Shown one piece after another: positions 35,222-44,440 of a DNA stretch of 64,000 nucleotides. The stretch is taken from contig JBNKNO010000007.1 in assembly GCA_050293885.1 (NCBI GenBank), positions 33,157-97,156 of the forward strand, read 5' to 3'. Within the stretch, counting starts at the first letter, position 1; each line of letters starts with the position of its first letter. A program made the position numbers and the translations under genes. A model generated the notes under the pieces. It ran no database searches and was not told the DNA's origin. It saw only the letters and a list, made by a program, of their open reading frames with translations. Source of the stretch: Nitrogeniibacter sp050293885 (lineage in GTDB: Bacteria > Pseudomonadota > Gammaproteobacteria > Burkholderiales > Rhodocyclaceae).

Positions 35222-36625
35222 ATGACGCGCCTGCTTCGTGCCCGATGGGAATGGTTCGGTGTGGTGCTGGCTGTTGTTGCGCCAGCGTTGGTACAGGCGC
35301 AGTCCTCACTGCCTGATTTTCGTGCACTGGTCCGGCGTGAAGGGGCCAAGGTCGTCAACATTCAGGCGGAGCGCGAGCCGGCGTCGGCAAATGCCCCAGC
35401 GCACGAGGTGCAGATCCCTGATTGGCTGCGTCGGATTCAGCCGGATCATCCCGATATGCCGGGGATTCCCGACGAGGGCGGACCCGCGGTCGGCTCGGGT
35501 TTCATCCTCTCCGAAGACGGGTACATCCTCACCAACGCGCATGTGATCGACGGTGCGAGTACGCTCCGAGTGCGTTTGAACGACAAGCGGGATTTCACCG
35601 CACGACTGGTGGGTGCCGATGCCGACTCGGATGTGGCGTTGATCAAGATCGACGCGCGTGCCTTGCCTGTTGTGACGCTGGGCAACCCCGATGCTTTGGA
35701 AGTCGGTGAGTGGGTCGTGGCCATCGGTTCGCCCTTCGGTTTCGAGCAAAGTGTGACCGCGGGCATCGTCAGCGCGCGTGGCCGGGTGTTTCCGCAAGAG
35801 AGTTACGTTCCTTTCATTCAGACCGACGTCGCCATCAATCCCGGAAATTCGGGCGGGCCACTCTTCAATCTGCGCGGCGAAGTCATTGGCATCAATTCGC
35901 AGATTTACAGTCGCACGGGCGGCTTCATGGGGGTTTCCTTTGCGATTCCCATCGATCTGGCGATGCGCATTGCCGATCAACTCAAGTCTGGCGGCACGGT
36001 GCGCCGTGGGCGGATTGGTGTGTCGATTCAGGAAGTGACGCCACCGCTGGCGCGTGCGTTCGCGCTGGATCGCCTGCAAGGCGCGCTGGTGGGCATGGTG
36101 GAGCCGGATAGCCCGTCAGACAAGGCGGGCGTGCGCACGGGCGACGTCATCCTGAGGTTCGATGGTGTCTTGGTACGTGCCTCGGACGATTTGCCGCGTA
36201 TCGTGGGGGCGGTGTCGCCGGGCGCGAGAGTCGACATGGACATCTGGCGCGATGGCACGCAACTGACCTTGCCCGTCACGGTCGGTCGGTGGGAAAGCGC
36301 ACACGTGGCAGCAGTGCGCCCACAGCAGAGCCGAGCGCTACCAACCCGGCTGGGGCTCGAAGTGACCGAGCCGACGCGGGCGGCGTTGGTCGGCATGGGG
36401 GCGCGTTCGGGACTGTTGGTTGACGATGCCAAAGGGCCGGCGGCGTCCGCGAATATCGGCGCTGGCGATCTGATCGTGGCGGCCGTTCGCGGCGGCAAGC
36501 TGCAGGCGCTCGATCGGATAGAGACGCTCGATACCGCCATCAATGCGCTGGCCGATGGCGAGGCGCTTGTGCTGCTGATCCAGCGTGGCGGTGGTCGCAG
36601 CTACGTGACGGTGGAGCGGCGGTGA
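35222..36625 (+). CDS. mucD: Periplasmic serine protease MucD (DegP/HtrA family)
   Basis: 467 residues: signal peptide (residues 1-27, ending LVQAQ), trypsin-like domain with His in TNAHVID (~105), Asp in DSDVALIKID and Ser in NPGNSGGPLF (~209), then two PDZ domains. It degrades misfolded envelope proteins and damps sigma-E signalling. The start at 35222 is 2 nt after rseC. The whole set rpoE-rseA-rseB-rseC-mucD reads as one operon. Confidence 0.95.
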   Translation: MTRLLRARWEWFGVVLAVVAPALVQAQSSLPDFRALVRREGAKVVNIQAEREPASANAPAHEVQIPDWLRRIQPDHPDMPGIPDEGGPAVGSGFILSEDGYILTNAHVIDGASTLRVRLNDKRDFTARLVGADADSDVALIKIDARALPVVTLGNPDALEVGEWVVAIGSPFGFEQSVTAGIVSARGRVFPQESYVPFIQTDVAINPGNSGGPLFNLRGEVIGINSQIYSRTGGFMGVSFAIPIDLAMRIADQLKSGGTVRRGRIGVSIQEVTPPLARAFALDRLQGALVGMVEPDSPSDKAGVRTGDVILRFDGVLVRASDDLPRIVGAVSPGARVDMDIWRDGTQLTLPVTVGRWESAHVAAVRPQQSRALPTRLGLEVTEPTRAALVGMGARSGLLVDDAKGPAASANIGAGDLIVAAVRGGKLQALDRIETLDTAINALADGEALVLLIQRGGGRSYVTVERR

Positions 36626-36885
36626 GTGTTCGTGTTCGCGTGCTCAGCCGTGCCTGGTGCCACCTATGCGACGATTTGCTCGATCGTCTGATGGCTTTGG
36701 CGGTGATTGCCGATGTAGGTATCGACGTCGAAGACGTGGATGACTCGCCTGCGCTGGAAGCGCGATGGGGCGAGTGGGTGCCCGTACTACTTGACGCCGA
36801 AGGAAACGAGCTGTGTCACTACCATCTCGATGAAGGGGCGGTTCGTGCCTATCTTGCACGATTTCCGATAGAATCCGCGGATTGA
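36622..36885 (+). CDS. Glutaredoxin-like thioredoxin-fold protein (DUF836)
   Basis: 87 residues from a GTG overlapping the mucD stop. The redox motif is C13-H-L-C16 in SRAWCHLCDDLL, and WVPVLLD holds the cis-proline (VP). DUF836/YruB-type proteins are small cytosolic disulfide reductases; this one's partner is unknown. Position at the end of the mucD operon before lepA is conserved in related betaproteobacteria as far as I recall. Confidence 0.85.
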   Translation: MSVRVRVLSRAWCHLCDDLLDRLMALAVIADVGIDVEDVDDSPALEARWGEWVPVLLDAEGNELCHYHLDEGAVRAYLARFPIESAD

Positions 36886-36902
36886 ATCGCCGGACAGCCG
36901 GG

Positions 36903-36924
36903 GGTGCCGAGAGGCACCTTTTTT
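36903..36924 (+). terminator. Terminator-like hairpin immediately before lepA
   Basis: GGTGCC-GAGA-GGCACC followed by TTTTTTA. It could end the rpoE-mucD operon. It also covers the only purine-rich sequence (GAGAGG) upstream of the lepA start, only 9 nt beyond the T-run. Confidence 0.8.
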
Positions 36925-36933
36925 ATTGTGAAT

Positions 36934-38727
36934 ATGCGCCACATACGAAATTTCTCGATCATCGCTCACATTGACCACGGCAAGTCGACCCTGGCTGACC
37001 GCATCATTCAGCAGTGTGGTGGTCTGGCCGAACGGGAAATGGACAAGCAGGTGCTCGATTCCATGGACCTGGAGCGAGAGCGCGGCATTACCATCAAGGC
37101 GCAAACGGCCAGCTTGCTCTACAAGGCGAAGGACGGTCAGGAGTATCATCTGAACCTGATCGATACCCCGGGGCACGTCGATTTCAGCTACGAGGTCTCC
37201 CGCTCGCTGTCGGCGTGCGAGGGGGCGCTGCTGGTGGTGGATGCCTCGCAAGGGGTCGAAGCGCAGACGGTGGCGAACTGCTACACCGCACTCGAGCAGG
37301 ATGTCGAGGTGGTGCCGGTGCTCAACAAGATCGACTTGCCGGCGGCCAATCCGGAGCAGGCGCGCAGCGAGATCGAGGACGTCATCGGCGTCGACGCCAG
37401 CGAAGCGATCCTGTGTTCGGCAAAGTCCGGATTGGGTGTGGATGAGGTGCTTGAAGCCGTCGTCGCCCGTATCCCGCCGCCCGAGGGTGACCCCGATGCG
37501 CCGCTCAAGGCGCTGATCATCGACTCCTGGTTCGACAGCTACGTGGGCGTGGTCATTCTGGTGCGTGTCGTCGACGGCTGTATCAAGGCCAAGGATCGTA
37601 TGCGTTTGATGGCCACGAACGCGGAATATCCGGTCGACCAGGTTGGCGTGTTTACGCCGAAGTCCCTGGTGCGCGATCAGCTCAGCGCTGGCGACGTCGG
37701 ATTCATCATCAGCGGGATCAAGGTGATTGCCGACGCCAAGGTTGGCGATACCGTCACGCTTGCCGGCCGGCCCGCCGACAAGGCGCTGCCGGGTTTCAAG
37801 GAAATCAAATCGCAAGTGTTCGCCGGTCTGTATCCGGTGGAGTCGAACGAATACGAACAGTTGCGCGAGTCACTGGAAAAACTGCAGTTGAACGACGCGG
37901 CACTGCGCTTCGAGCCCGAAGTGTCGGAGGCCCTCGGCTTTGGTTTTCGCTGTGGTTTTCTCGGCTTGCTGCACATGGATGTCGTGCAGGAGCGGCTCGA
38001 GCGTGAATTCGATATCGACCTCATCACCACCGCACCCACCGTGGTGTACGAGGTGCTGATGAAGGACGGTTCGACCATCAAGGTGGAAAACCCGGCCAAA
38101 CTGCCCGACCTGTCCAAAATCGACGAAATTCGCGAACCCATCATTCGCGCCACGATCTATGTGCCGCAAGAGTATGTCGGCGTCGTCATCACCTTGTGCA
38201 CGCAGAAGCGCGGCACGCAGGTAGACATGCGCTACCACGGCCGTCAGGTGCAACTGATTTACGACATGCCGATGAACGAAGTGGTGATGGATTTCTTCGA
38301 TCGTCTCAAGTCGGCCTCACGTGGCTATGCGTCGCTGGACTATGAGTTCAAGGAGTACCAGGCGGCCGATCTGGTCAAGCTCGAGATGCTGGTCAATGGC
38401 GAGAAGGTCGACGCGCTTTCAATCATCGTGCACCGTGCCACCTCGCAGTACCGCGGGCGTGAGCTGGCCTCCAAACTGCGCGGCATCATTCCGCGCCAGA
38501 TGTTCGACGTTGCGGTGCAAGCCGCCATTGGCTCGCAAATCGTTGCCCGTGAAACCATCAAGGCGCTGCGCAAGAACGTGCTCGCGAAGTGCTATGGCGG
38601 GGATATCTCGCGGAAACGCAAACTGCTGGAAAAGCAGAAGGCGGGCAAGCGGCGGATGAAGCAGGTCGGCAACGTCGAGATTCCGCAGGAGGCTTTCCTG
38701 GCCGTCTTGAGGACCGATGAAAGTTAA
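36934..38727 (+). CDS. lepA: Elongation factor 4 (LepA)
   Basis: 597 residues. G-domain motifs: HIDHGKSTLADR (G1), DTPGHVDFSYEV (G3), NKIDLPAA (G4), SAKSG (G5). The C-terminal LepA-specific domain is complete (IIPRQMFDVAVQAAIG, ending GKRRMKQVGNVEIPQEAFLAVL). It is a ribosomal GTPase affecting elongation and initiation. ATG 36934 is used; an in-frame GTG at 36928 is an alternative. No ribosome site is free of the hairpin just upstream. Confidence 0.97.
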   Translation: MRHIRNFSIIAHIDHGKSTLADRIIQQCGGLAEREMDKQVLDSMDLERERGITIKAQTASLLYKAKDGQEYHLNLIDTPGHVDFSYEVSRSLSACEGALLVVDASQGVEAQTVANCYTALEQDVEVVPVLNKIDLPAANPEQARSEIEDVIGVDASEAILCSAKSGLGVDEVLEAVVARIPPPEGDPDAPLKALIIDSWFDSYVGVVILVRVVDGCIKAKDRMRLMATNAEYPVDQVGVFTPKSLVRDQLSAGDVGFIISGIKVIADAKVGDTVTLAGRPADKALPGFKEIKSQVFAGLYPVESNEYEQLRESLEKLQLNDAALRFEPEVSEALGFGFRCGFLGLLHMDVVQERLEREFDIDLITTAPTVVYEVLMKDGSTIKVENPAKLPDLSKIDEIREPIIRATIYVPQEYVGVVITLCTQKRGTQVDMRYHGRQVQLIYDMPMNEVVMDFFDRLKSASRGYASLDYEFKEYQAADLVKLEMLVNGEKVDALSIIVHRATSQYRGRELASKLRGIIPRQMFDVAVQAAIGSQIVARETIKALRKNVLAKCYGGDISRKRKLLEKQKAGKRRMKQVGNVEIPQEAFLAVLRTDES

Positions 38728-38763
38728 CAAGTCGTCAGTTCCGAATATCCCATTGGAGTGCCC

Positions 38764-39552
38764 GTGAATTTTGCCCTGATCCTTTTCCTTTTGCTCGTGG
38801 CCACAGGCATTCTGTGGCTTGCGGACAAGCTATTCGCCAGGAAGCGTCGCGACAAGGATGCGCCGGAACCCTGGTGGGTCGAGTACGGGGCAAGCTTCTT
38901 TCCGGTCATTCTGGCCGTGTTCTTCCTGCGCTCTTTTCTTGTCGAGCCTTTCAAGATTCCGTCCGGTTCGATGATCCCGACCTTGCTTGTGGGCGACTAC
39001 ATCCTCGTCAACAAATACGCCTACGGTATTCGCCTGCCAGTGATCAACAAGAAGATCATTGATGTCGGCGAGCCGCATCGTGGCGATGTGATGGTGTTTC
39101 GCTACCCCGAAAACCCGGATCTGGACTACATCAAACGGGTGGTGGGCTTGCCCGGCGACACTGTCGAGTATTACGGCAAACGCCTCAAGATCAATGGCGA
39201 GGTAGTCGATACCCAGTCAGATGGGCAATATCTGCACCGCGATCGTCTCTACAGTAGCCAGAAGTTCATCGAGCACCTCGGGGGCGTGGCGCACGCGATG
39301 CTGAATGATTCGGGCAGGCCCGCATTTGTCCCGCAGGTGAAGGCATTTCCGCAACGGGATCGCTGCACCTATACTAGCGGTGGCGTGCGTTGCGTCGTGC
39401 CCGAAGGGCATTATTTCATGATGGGCGACAACCGTGATGACAGTAGCGACAGCCGGGTGTGGGGCTTTGTCCCGGAAGAAAACATCGTCGGCAAGGCGTT
39501 CTTCATCTGGTTCAATTTCACCGACCTGAGCCGCATCGGTTCGTTTGACTGA
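38764..39552 (+). CDS. lepB: Signal peptidase I
   Basis: 262 residues with two N-terminal transmembrane helices (ALILFLLLVATGILWLADKLF and FFPVILAVFFLRSFLV). The catalytic Ser is in IPSGSMIPTLLVGDYI and the general-base Lys in YIKRVVGLPGD; MGDNRDDSSDSRVWGFVP is the conserved box E. It cleaves signal peptides at the periplasmic face. GTG 38764 is preferred because GGAG lies 5 nt upstream. Confidence 0.96.
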   Translation: MNFALILFLLLVATGILWLADKLFARKRRDKDAPEPWWVEYGASFFPVILAVFFLRSFLVEPFKIPSGSMIPTLLVGDYILVNKYAYGIRLPVINKKIIDVGEPHRGDVMVFRYPENPDLDYIKRVVGLPGDTVEYYGKRLKINGEVVDTQSDGQYLHRDRLYSSQKFIEHLGGVAHAMLNDSGRPAFVPQVKAFPQRDRCTYTSGGVRCVVPEGHYFMMGDNRDDSSDSRVWGFVPEENIVGKAFFIWFNFTDLSRIGSFD

Positions 39553-39564
39553 GGATATTGACGC

Positions 39565-39930
39565 ATGAAAAACAAGCAGTCCGGCCTTTCGTTGATTGGT
39601 GTGCTCATTGTGGGCGCCATTCTCGCGTTCTTCTTTTTGCTGGGAATGCGCACGGTACCAGCGGTCACGGAGTATATGGCAATCAAGCGGATTATCAACG
39701 TCATCGTAGATAGCAAGCCCGGCCCGGATGTGACGGTCACGGATATTCGCCGTGACTTCGAAAAACGAGCGTATATCGACGACGTAGCGACCATCTCAGG
39801 GAAGGACTTGGATATCTTCAAGCGGGGTAATCAACTTGAGGTATCCGTTGAGTATTCGCGCAAGATTCCGATCTTTGGCAACGCAAGCTTGCTTCTTGAT
39901 TTTCAGACCTCAGCAAAAAGCGGCAGTTGA
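39565..39930 (+). CDS. DUF4845 family membrane protein
   Basis: 121 residues. The N-terminus KNKQSGLSLIGVLIVGAILAFFFLLG resembles a type IV pilin-like helix; the rest is a small periplasmic domain (EYMAIKRIINVIV...). DUF4845 genes lie between lepB and rnc in many betaproteobacteria and gammaproteobacteria, but no function is established. Confidence 0.88.
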   Translation: MKNKQSGLSLIGVLIVGAILAFFFLLGMRTVPAVTEYMAIKRIINVIVDSKPGPDVTVTDIRRDFEKRAYIDDVATISGKDLDIFKRGNQLEVSVEYSRKIPIFGNASLLLDFQTSAKSGS

Positions 39931-40613
39931 TCATCGCGGTGAGCGGCACGGATTTCCAGCAATCCCTCGGCTATCGATTTGCGGATGAACGCCTGCTTCG
40001 GCAGGCGCTGACGCATCGTAGCTACGGCCAGCCCAACAACGAGCGCCTTGAATTCCTCGGGGACAGCATCGTCAATCATTTCGTTGCGCTGGCGCTCTAT
40101 CATCGTTTTCCTCAGCTTCGCGAGGGTGAGCTCTCGCGCCTGCGTGCGCATCTTGTTTGTCAGACAACATTGCATGAAGTTGCGGCTGAGCTGAATCTGG
40201 GTGTTGTCTTGCTGCTTGGCGAGGGGGAGCTGAAAAGCGGTGGCGCCGAGCGGCCTTCCATTCTCTCGGATGCACTCGAAGCCTTGATTGCCGCGGTCTA
40301 CCTTGACGGTGGTTTCGAGGCGGCCAAGCAGTTTGTCGACCGGTTTTTCAAGCGTCGGCTTGAGCAGCTCGACCCGGCGAAGAGTCTGAAAGACCCGAAA
40401 ACGCGTCTCCAGGAGTGGCTGCAGGGGCGCAAGCGTCCGCTGCCGAAATACGTGCTGGTCGATGTGCGCGGTGAAGCCCACGCGCAGGAATTTGAAGTGG
40501 AATGTTCCGTCGAAGGTGTGCTCACGACACGTGGCGTCGGCGCCAGCCGGCGTGCGGCGGAACAGGCCTCGGCCGCCTTGGCCATTGATCAACTGGAGTC
40601 GCAGCCGCGCTGA
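39927..40613 (+). CDS. rnc: Ribonuclease III
   Basis: 228 residues. The RNase III signature NERLEFLGDSIVNHFVALAL carries the catalytic Glu/Asp, with the second acidic pair in SDALEALIAAVYLDGG. A C-terminal dsRNA-binding domain (~155-225) ends GASRRAAEQASAALAIDQL. It processes rRNA and structured mRNAs. The TTG at 39927 overlaps the DUF4845 stop; a GTG at 39939 is also possible. Confidence 0.96.
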   Translation: MIIAVSGTDFQQSLGYRFADERLLRQALTHRSYGQPNNERLEFLGDSIVNHFVALALYHRFPQLREGELSRLRAHLVCQTTLHEVAAELNLGVVLLLGEGELKSGGAERPSILSDALEALIAAVYLDGGFEAAKQFVDRFFKRRLEQLDPAKSLKDPKTRLQEWLQGRKRPLPKYVLVDVRGEAHAQEFEVECSVEGVLTTRGVGASRRAAEQASAALAIDQLESQPR

Positions 40614-40616
40614 ACC

Positions 40617-41510
40617 ATGACGGATTCAAACGAGTTTCACACCGGATTCATCGCCATCGTCGGCCGGCCCAATGTGGGCAAGTCGACGCTCATGAACCGA
40701 CTCATCGGTGTCAAGGTCAGCATCGTGTCGAGCAAGGCACAGACCACGCGGCACCGGGTGTCGGGCATCTACTCGGATGAGCAAGCCCAGTTCGTGTTCG
40801 TGGATACCCCGGGTTTTCAGACGCGTCACATGAATGCGCTCAATCGGACCATGAACCGCACGGTGACGCAGTCGCTGGCGGACGTCGATCTGGTTTTCTT
40901 CGTGGTCGAGGCGGGGCGTTTTACCGACGAGGATGCCCAAGTGCTTGCCTTGCTGCCCGAGGACGCGAAGGTGATCCTGGTGATCAACAAGGTCGACACG
41001 GTGAGTGACAAGGCGAGCCTGCTGCCTTTCATCGAAGCGTGCAGCGCGCGCTTTGCCTTTGCCGAGATTGTGCCGCTGTCGGCCGAGCGCGGGCAGAACG
41101 TCGATCGCTTGCTGGCGGTGGCCCGAGGCTACCTGCCTGAGGGTGAGCCGATGTTTTCACCGGACGACATCACCGATCGCAGCGAACGTTTTCTGGCGGC
41201 CGAATTCTTGCGCGAGAAGCTGTTTCGCTTGCTCGGAGACGAATTGCCCTACGGCATGACCGTCGAGATCGAGCGCTTCGAAACCGAAGGCAATCTGCGC
41301 CGCATCTACGCGGCGGTCATTGTGGACAAGCCAGGTCACAAAGGTATCGTCATCGGCAAGAAAGGCGAGCACCTCAAGCGGATTTCGACCGAAGCACGCA
41401 AGGCCATGGAAGACCTGTTCGGGGCGCGCGTCTATCTCGAAGTGTGGGTCAAGGTGAAGTCGGGCTGGTCGGACGATGAGCGCGCGCTCAAGAGTCTCGG
41501 CTACGACTGA
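40617..41510 (+). CDS. era: GTPase Era
   Basis: 297 residues. G1 GRPNVGKSTL, G2 TTRHRVSG, G3 DTPGF, G4 NKVD, followed by a KH domain with GIVIGKKGEHLKRI. It assists 16S rRNA maturation and 30S assembly; the rnc-era-recO order is the classic one. Confidence 0.97.
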   Translation: MTDSNEFHTGFIAIVGRPNVGKSTLMNRLIGVKVSIVSSKAQTTRHRVSGIYSDEQAQFVFVDTPGFQTRHMNALNRTMNRTVTQSLADVDLVFFVVEAGRFTDEDAQVLALLPEDAKVILVINKVDTVSDKASLLPFIEACSARFAFAEIVPLSAERGQNVDRLLAVARGYLPEGEPMFSPDDITDRSERFLAAEFLREKLFRLLGDELPYGMTVEIERFETEGNLRRIYAAVIVDKPGHKGIVIGKKGEHLKRISTEARKAMEDLFGARVYLEVWVKVKSGWSDDERALKSLGYD

Positions 41511-41524
41511 ATGGCGAGCCGCCC

Positions 41525-42247
41525 GTGGCACAAAAGCAGCGCGTCGATCAACAACCCGGGTTCATTCTCCACACGCACGCCTATCGCGAAACAAGCCTCA
41601 TCGTCGAGTTGTTTTCGCGCGACCATGGCCGACTCGCGCTGGTTGCGAAAGGGGCGCGGCGCCCCATGTCCGCCTTGCGTGGCGTGTTGCTGGCGTACCA
41701 GCCGCTCCTGGTCGACTGGTCCGGGGGCGGCGAAGTCAAAACGCTGATTCGTGCGGAATGGCGGGGTGGTCAGCCCATGCTGTCAGGCAAGGCCTTGCTG
41801 TGCGGCTACTATCTCAACGAACTGTTGATGCGTTTTCTCGCGCGAGAGGATGCGCACCCGGCGTTGTTCGACTGCTATGGCGAGGTGATTTCGGCCTTGC
41901 CCGCCTGTACGCATTTCGAACCCTTGCTGCGTCGCTTCGAGCTCACTTTGCTCGAGCAGATGGGCTACGGCGTGCCGCTCACGCATGAAGCGGACTCCGA
42001 GCGCCCGGTCGAAGCGCATGGCGAGTACCGCTATATAATCGAGCGAGGCCCGGTGCCGGCCGAGCAGGGAGACTCGGAATGTCCGCTGGTGAGCGGTGAG
42101 AGTTTGCTGGACATGGCCGCCGGGCATTTCGATTCGCCCCGTACGTTGGCGCAAAGCAAGCAACTGCTGCGCCTGCTGATCGGGCACCATCTGGGCGGGC
42201 AGCCGCTGCAGTCCCGCCGCATGTTCAAGGAGTTGCAGTCACTGTGA
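41525..42247 (+). CDS. recO: DNA repair protein RecO
   Basis: 240 residues. An OB-fold N-terminus (PGFILHTHAYRETSLIVELFSRDHGRLALVAKGARRP) is followed by a helical domain (LLCGYYLNELLMRFLAREDAHPALFDCY). It loads RecA onto SSB-coated DNA with RecR. The zinc cysteines found in some RecO proteins are not evident. GTG start. Confidence 0.93.
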   Translation: MAQKQRVDQQPGFILHTHAYRETSLIVELFSRDHGRLALVAKGARRPMSALRGVLLAYQPLLVDWSGGGEVKTLIRAEWRGGQPMLSGKALLCGYYLNELLMRFLAREDAHPALFDCYGEVISALPACTHFEPLLRRFELTLLEQMGYGVPLTHEADSERPVEAHGEYRYIIERGPVPAEQGDSECPLVSGESLLDMAAGHFDSPRTLAQSKQLLRLLIGHHLGGQPLQSRRMFKELQSL

Positions 42248-42999
42248 TCGAACTGGGTGTGAATATCGACCATGTCGCCACCTTGCGCCAGGCGCGTCGA
42301 ACCTGGGAGCCCGATCCGGCGTGGGCCGCCGTCGAGGCGCATTTGGGTGGCGCGGACGGCATTACCGTTCATTTGCGCGAAGATCGGCGCCATATCAACG
42401 ATGATGATGTGCGGAAATTGCGTGGGCTCACGCAAATCAAGCTGAATCTGGAAATGGCCGCCACTGACGAAATGGTCGATATCGCGCGCTCGATTCGCCC
42501 CGAGATGGCCATGTTCGTACCCGAGGGGCGACAGGAAATCACCACCGAAGGCGGCCTCGACATCGTCGCGCAGGAAGCCGCACTGTCGCAGGCGGTGGCG
42601 CGTTTGGCGGATGCCGGCATCATGGTGAGCGTGTTTATCGACGCGGTGCCCGCGCAGATCGATGCTGCCGCACGCATCGGCGCGCAAGTGTGCGAGGTGC
42701 ATACCGGACCCTACGCGCACGCTTTTCATTCCGCGGGAAGAGATGCGCAATCACCCGCGGTGCTGAACGAGATCGAGCGTATTCGCGCCGCCGGCGATCA
42801 GATTCGGGGCTTGGGCATGCGCTTCAACGCCGGGCATGCGCTCAATTATTACAACGTGCAGCCCATCGCCCGTCTGCCGGGTATTCGCGAACTGCATATC
42901 GGCCATTCCATCGTTTCGCGCGCGGTGTTCAGTGGCATGCGTGACGCCGTGAGCGAAATGAAACGCCTGATGCGCGAAGCCGCAAACGCGGGGGGCTGA
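42244..42999 (+). CDS. pdxJ: Pyridoxine 5'-phosphate synthase
   Basis: 251 residues. LGVNIDHVATLRQARR at the N-terminus, GITVHLREDRRHI, and the C-terminal NAGHALNY and ELHIGHSIVSRAVF motifs are diagnostic of this TIM barrel. It makes pyridoxine phosphate in the DXP-dependent vitamin B6 pathway. GTG start overlaps the recO stop by 4 bp. Confidence 0.97.
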   Translation: MIELGVNIDHVATLRQARRTWEPDPAWAAVEAHLGGADGITVHLREDRRHINDDDVRKLRGLTQIKLNLEMAATDEMVDIARSIRPEMAMFVPEGRQEITTEGGLDIVAQEAALSQAVARLADAGIMVSVFIDAVPAQIDAAARIGAQVCEVHTGPYAHAFHSAGRDAQSPAVLNEIERIRAAGDQIRGLGMRFNAGHALNYYNVQPIARLPGIRELHIGHSIVSRAVFSGMRDAVSEMKRLMREAANAGG

Positions 43000-43003
43000 G
43001 CCG

Positions 43004-43384
43004 ATGATTTACGGCGTGGGCACCGACATGGTCAGCATTGCACGGATGGAAAAAGCGCTCGAGCGTGGCGGCGAGCGCTTTGCCCATCGCATCCTTGCGC
43101 CGGGTGAGCGCGAAGCCTTTGCTGCTGTTGCGCAGCCGGCCCGTTTGCTGGCCAAGCGGTTCGCGGCGAAAGAGGCGTTTGGCAAAGCGTTCGGCACAGG
43201 GGTCGCGGCGCCCGCCACCTTGCATTCGATCGAAGTCACGCGAGACGAGCGGGGCAAGCCTCACTTTGCCTACCATGGCGAACTGGCCCGGATCATGGCG
43301 GACGACAAGCTTGCCGCGCACCTGAGCATCACCGACGAACTCGACTACGTGGTGGCATTTGCCATCATCGAGAGGCAAGCATGA
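43004..43384 (+). CDS. acpS: Holo-ACP synthase
   Basis: 126 residues. IYGVGTDMVSIARMEKAL holds the metal Asp, and FAAKEAFGKAFGTGV is the second signature. It attaches 4'-phosphopantetheine to ACP (S37 of the acpP product above). Overlaps nagZ by 4 bp. Confidence 0.96.
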   Translation: MIYGVGTDMVSIARMEKALERGGERFAHRILAPGEREAFAAVAQPARLLAKRFAAKEAFGKAFGTGVAAPATLHSIEVTRDERGKPHFAYHGELARIMADDKLAAHLSITDELDYVVAFAIIERQA

Positions 43385-44424
43385 GCATGCCGGCACGATT
43401 GCCGCTGGGCCCCGTGATGCTCGACGTCGCCGGCCTCGCGCTGACCGAACCAGAACGCAAACAACTGCGTCACCCCCTCGTGGGTGGCGTGATTCTGTTT
43501 GCCCGCAACTACCAAAGCCCCGAACAACTGGCCGCACTGACGGCCGACATCGCGCGCCAACGCGAACCGGCCTTGCTGGTGACCGTCGATCACGAAGGCG
43601 GTCGTGTGCAGCGTTTCCGCGACGGCTTCTGCCGCCTGCCGACCATGCGCGCGCTGGGGCAGCGTTGGGCGCAGGATCCGGCCGAGGCCCGACGCCTGGC
43701 GCGCCACACCGGCTGGGTGCTGGCGGCCGAGCTGGTGCAGCAGGGCGTCGATTTGAGCTATACGCCGGTTCTCGATCTCGACTACGGCGTCAGCCGCGTC
43801 ATCGGCGACCGTTCCTTCCACGCCGATCCGTCGGTGGTCGTCGAATTGGCGTCCGCCTTGATGGATGGCCTGGGCGACGCCGGCATGGCGAGTGTGGGCA
43901 AACATTTTCCCGGGCACGGCTATGTCGAGGCCGACTCGCATGTCGACATGCCGCGTGATCCCCGTGATTTCGACACTATCTGGCAGGCCGACATGCTGCC
44001 TTTTCGCCAGCTCTGTTCGCGGCTCGCGGGCGTAATGCCGGCCCATGTCATCTACGAGGTGATCGATGCGCGGCCGGCGGGCTTCTCGCGCTTCTGGCTG
44101 CAGGATGTGTTGCGCCAGCGACTCGGGTTCAAGGGTATCGTCTTCAGCGACGACCTGAGTATGGAAGCGGCGACCGAGGCGGGCGACATCGTGGCGCGTG
44201 CCAGCGCGGCGCACTCGGCGGGGTGCGACGTGGTGCTGGTATGCAATCGCCCCGATCTGAGCGAGCAGTTGCTGGCCCAATGGCAGGTGAGCCCCGCCGC
44301 GAGTCTTGTCGCGCGCCTCGAAGCCCTCCGCGCGCGCACGGTAACATCCGTCGCCAGTGGCCCGGCATGGGAGGCCGCGCGCGACACCGTGGCCGCGCTG
44401 GGTGCCGCCAGCATGCCTGCTTGA
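43381..44424 (+). CDS. nagZ: Beta-N-acetylhexosaminidase NagZ
   Basis: 347-residue glycoside hydrolase family 3 enzyme. The family signature KHFPGHGYVEADSHVDMP holds the acid/base His, and the nucleophile Asp is in FSDDLSMEAA. It removes GlcNAc from muropeptides in the cytosol during cell-wall recycling. Confidence 0.96.
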   Translation: MSMPARLPLGPVMLDVAGLALTEPERKQLRHPLVGGVILFARNYQSPEQLAALTADIARQREPALLVTVDHEGGRVQRFRDGFCRLPTMRALGQRWAQDPAEARRLARHTGWVLAAELVQQGVDLSYTPVLDLDYGVSRVIGDRSFHADPSVVVELASALMDGLGDAGMASVGKHFPGHGYVEADSHVDMPRDPRDFDTIWQADMLPFRQLCSRLAGVMPAHVIYEVIDARPAGFSRFWLQDVLRQRLGFKGIVFSDDLSMEAATEAGDIVARASAAHSAGCDVVLVCNRPDLSEQLLAQWQVSPAASLVARLEALRARTVTSVASGPAWEAARDTVAALGAASMPA

Positions 44425-44440
44425 GCGCGGCCAGCGGGTA

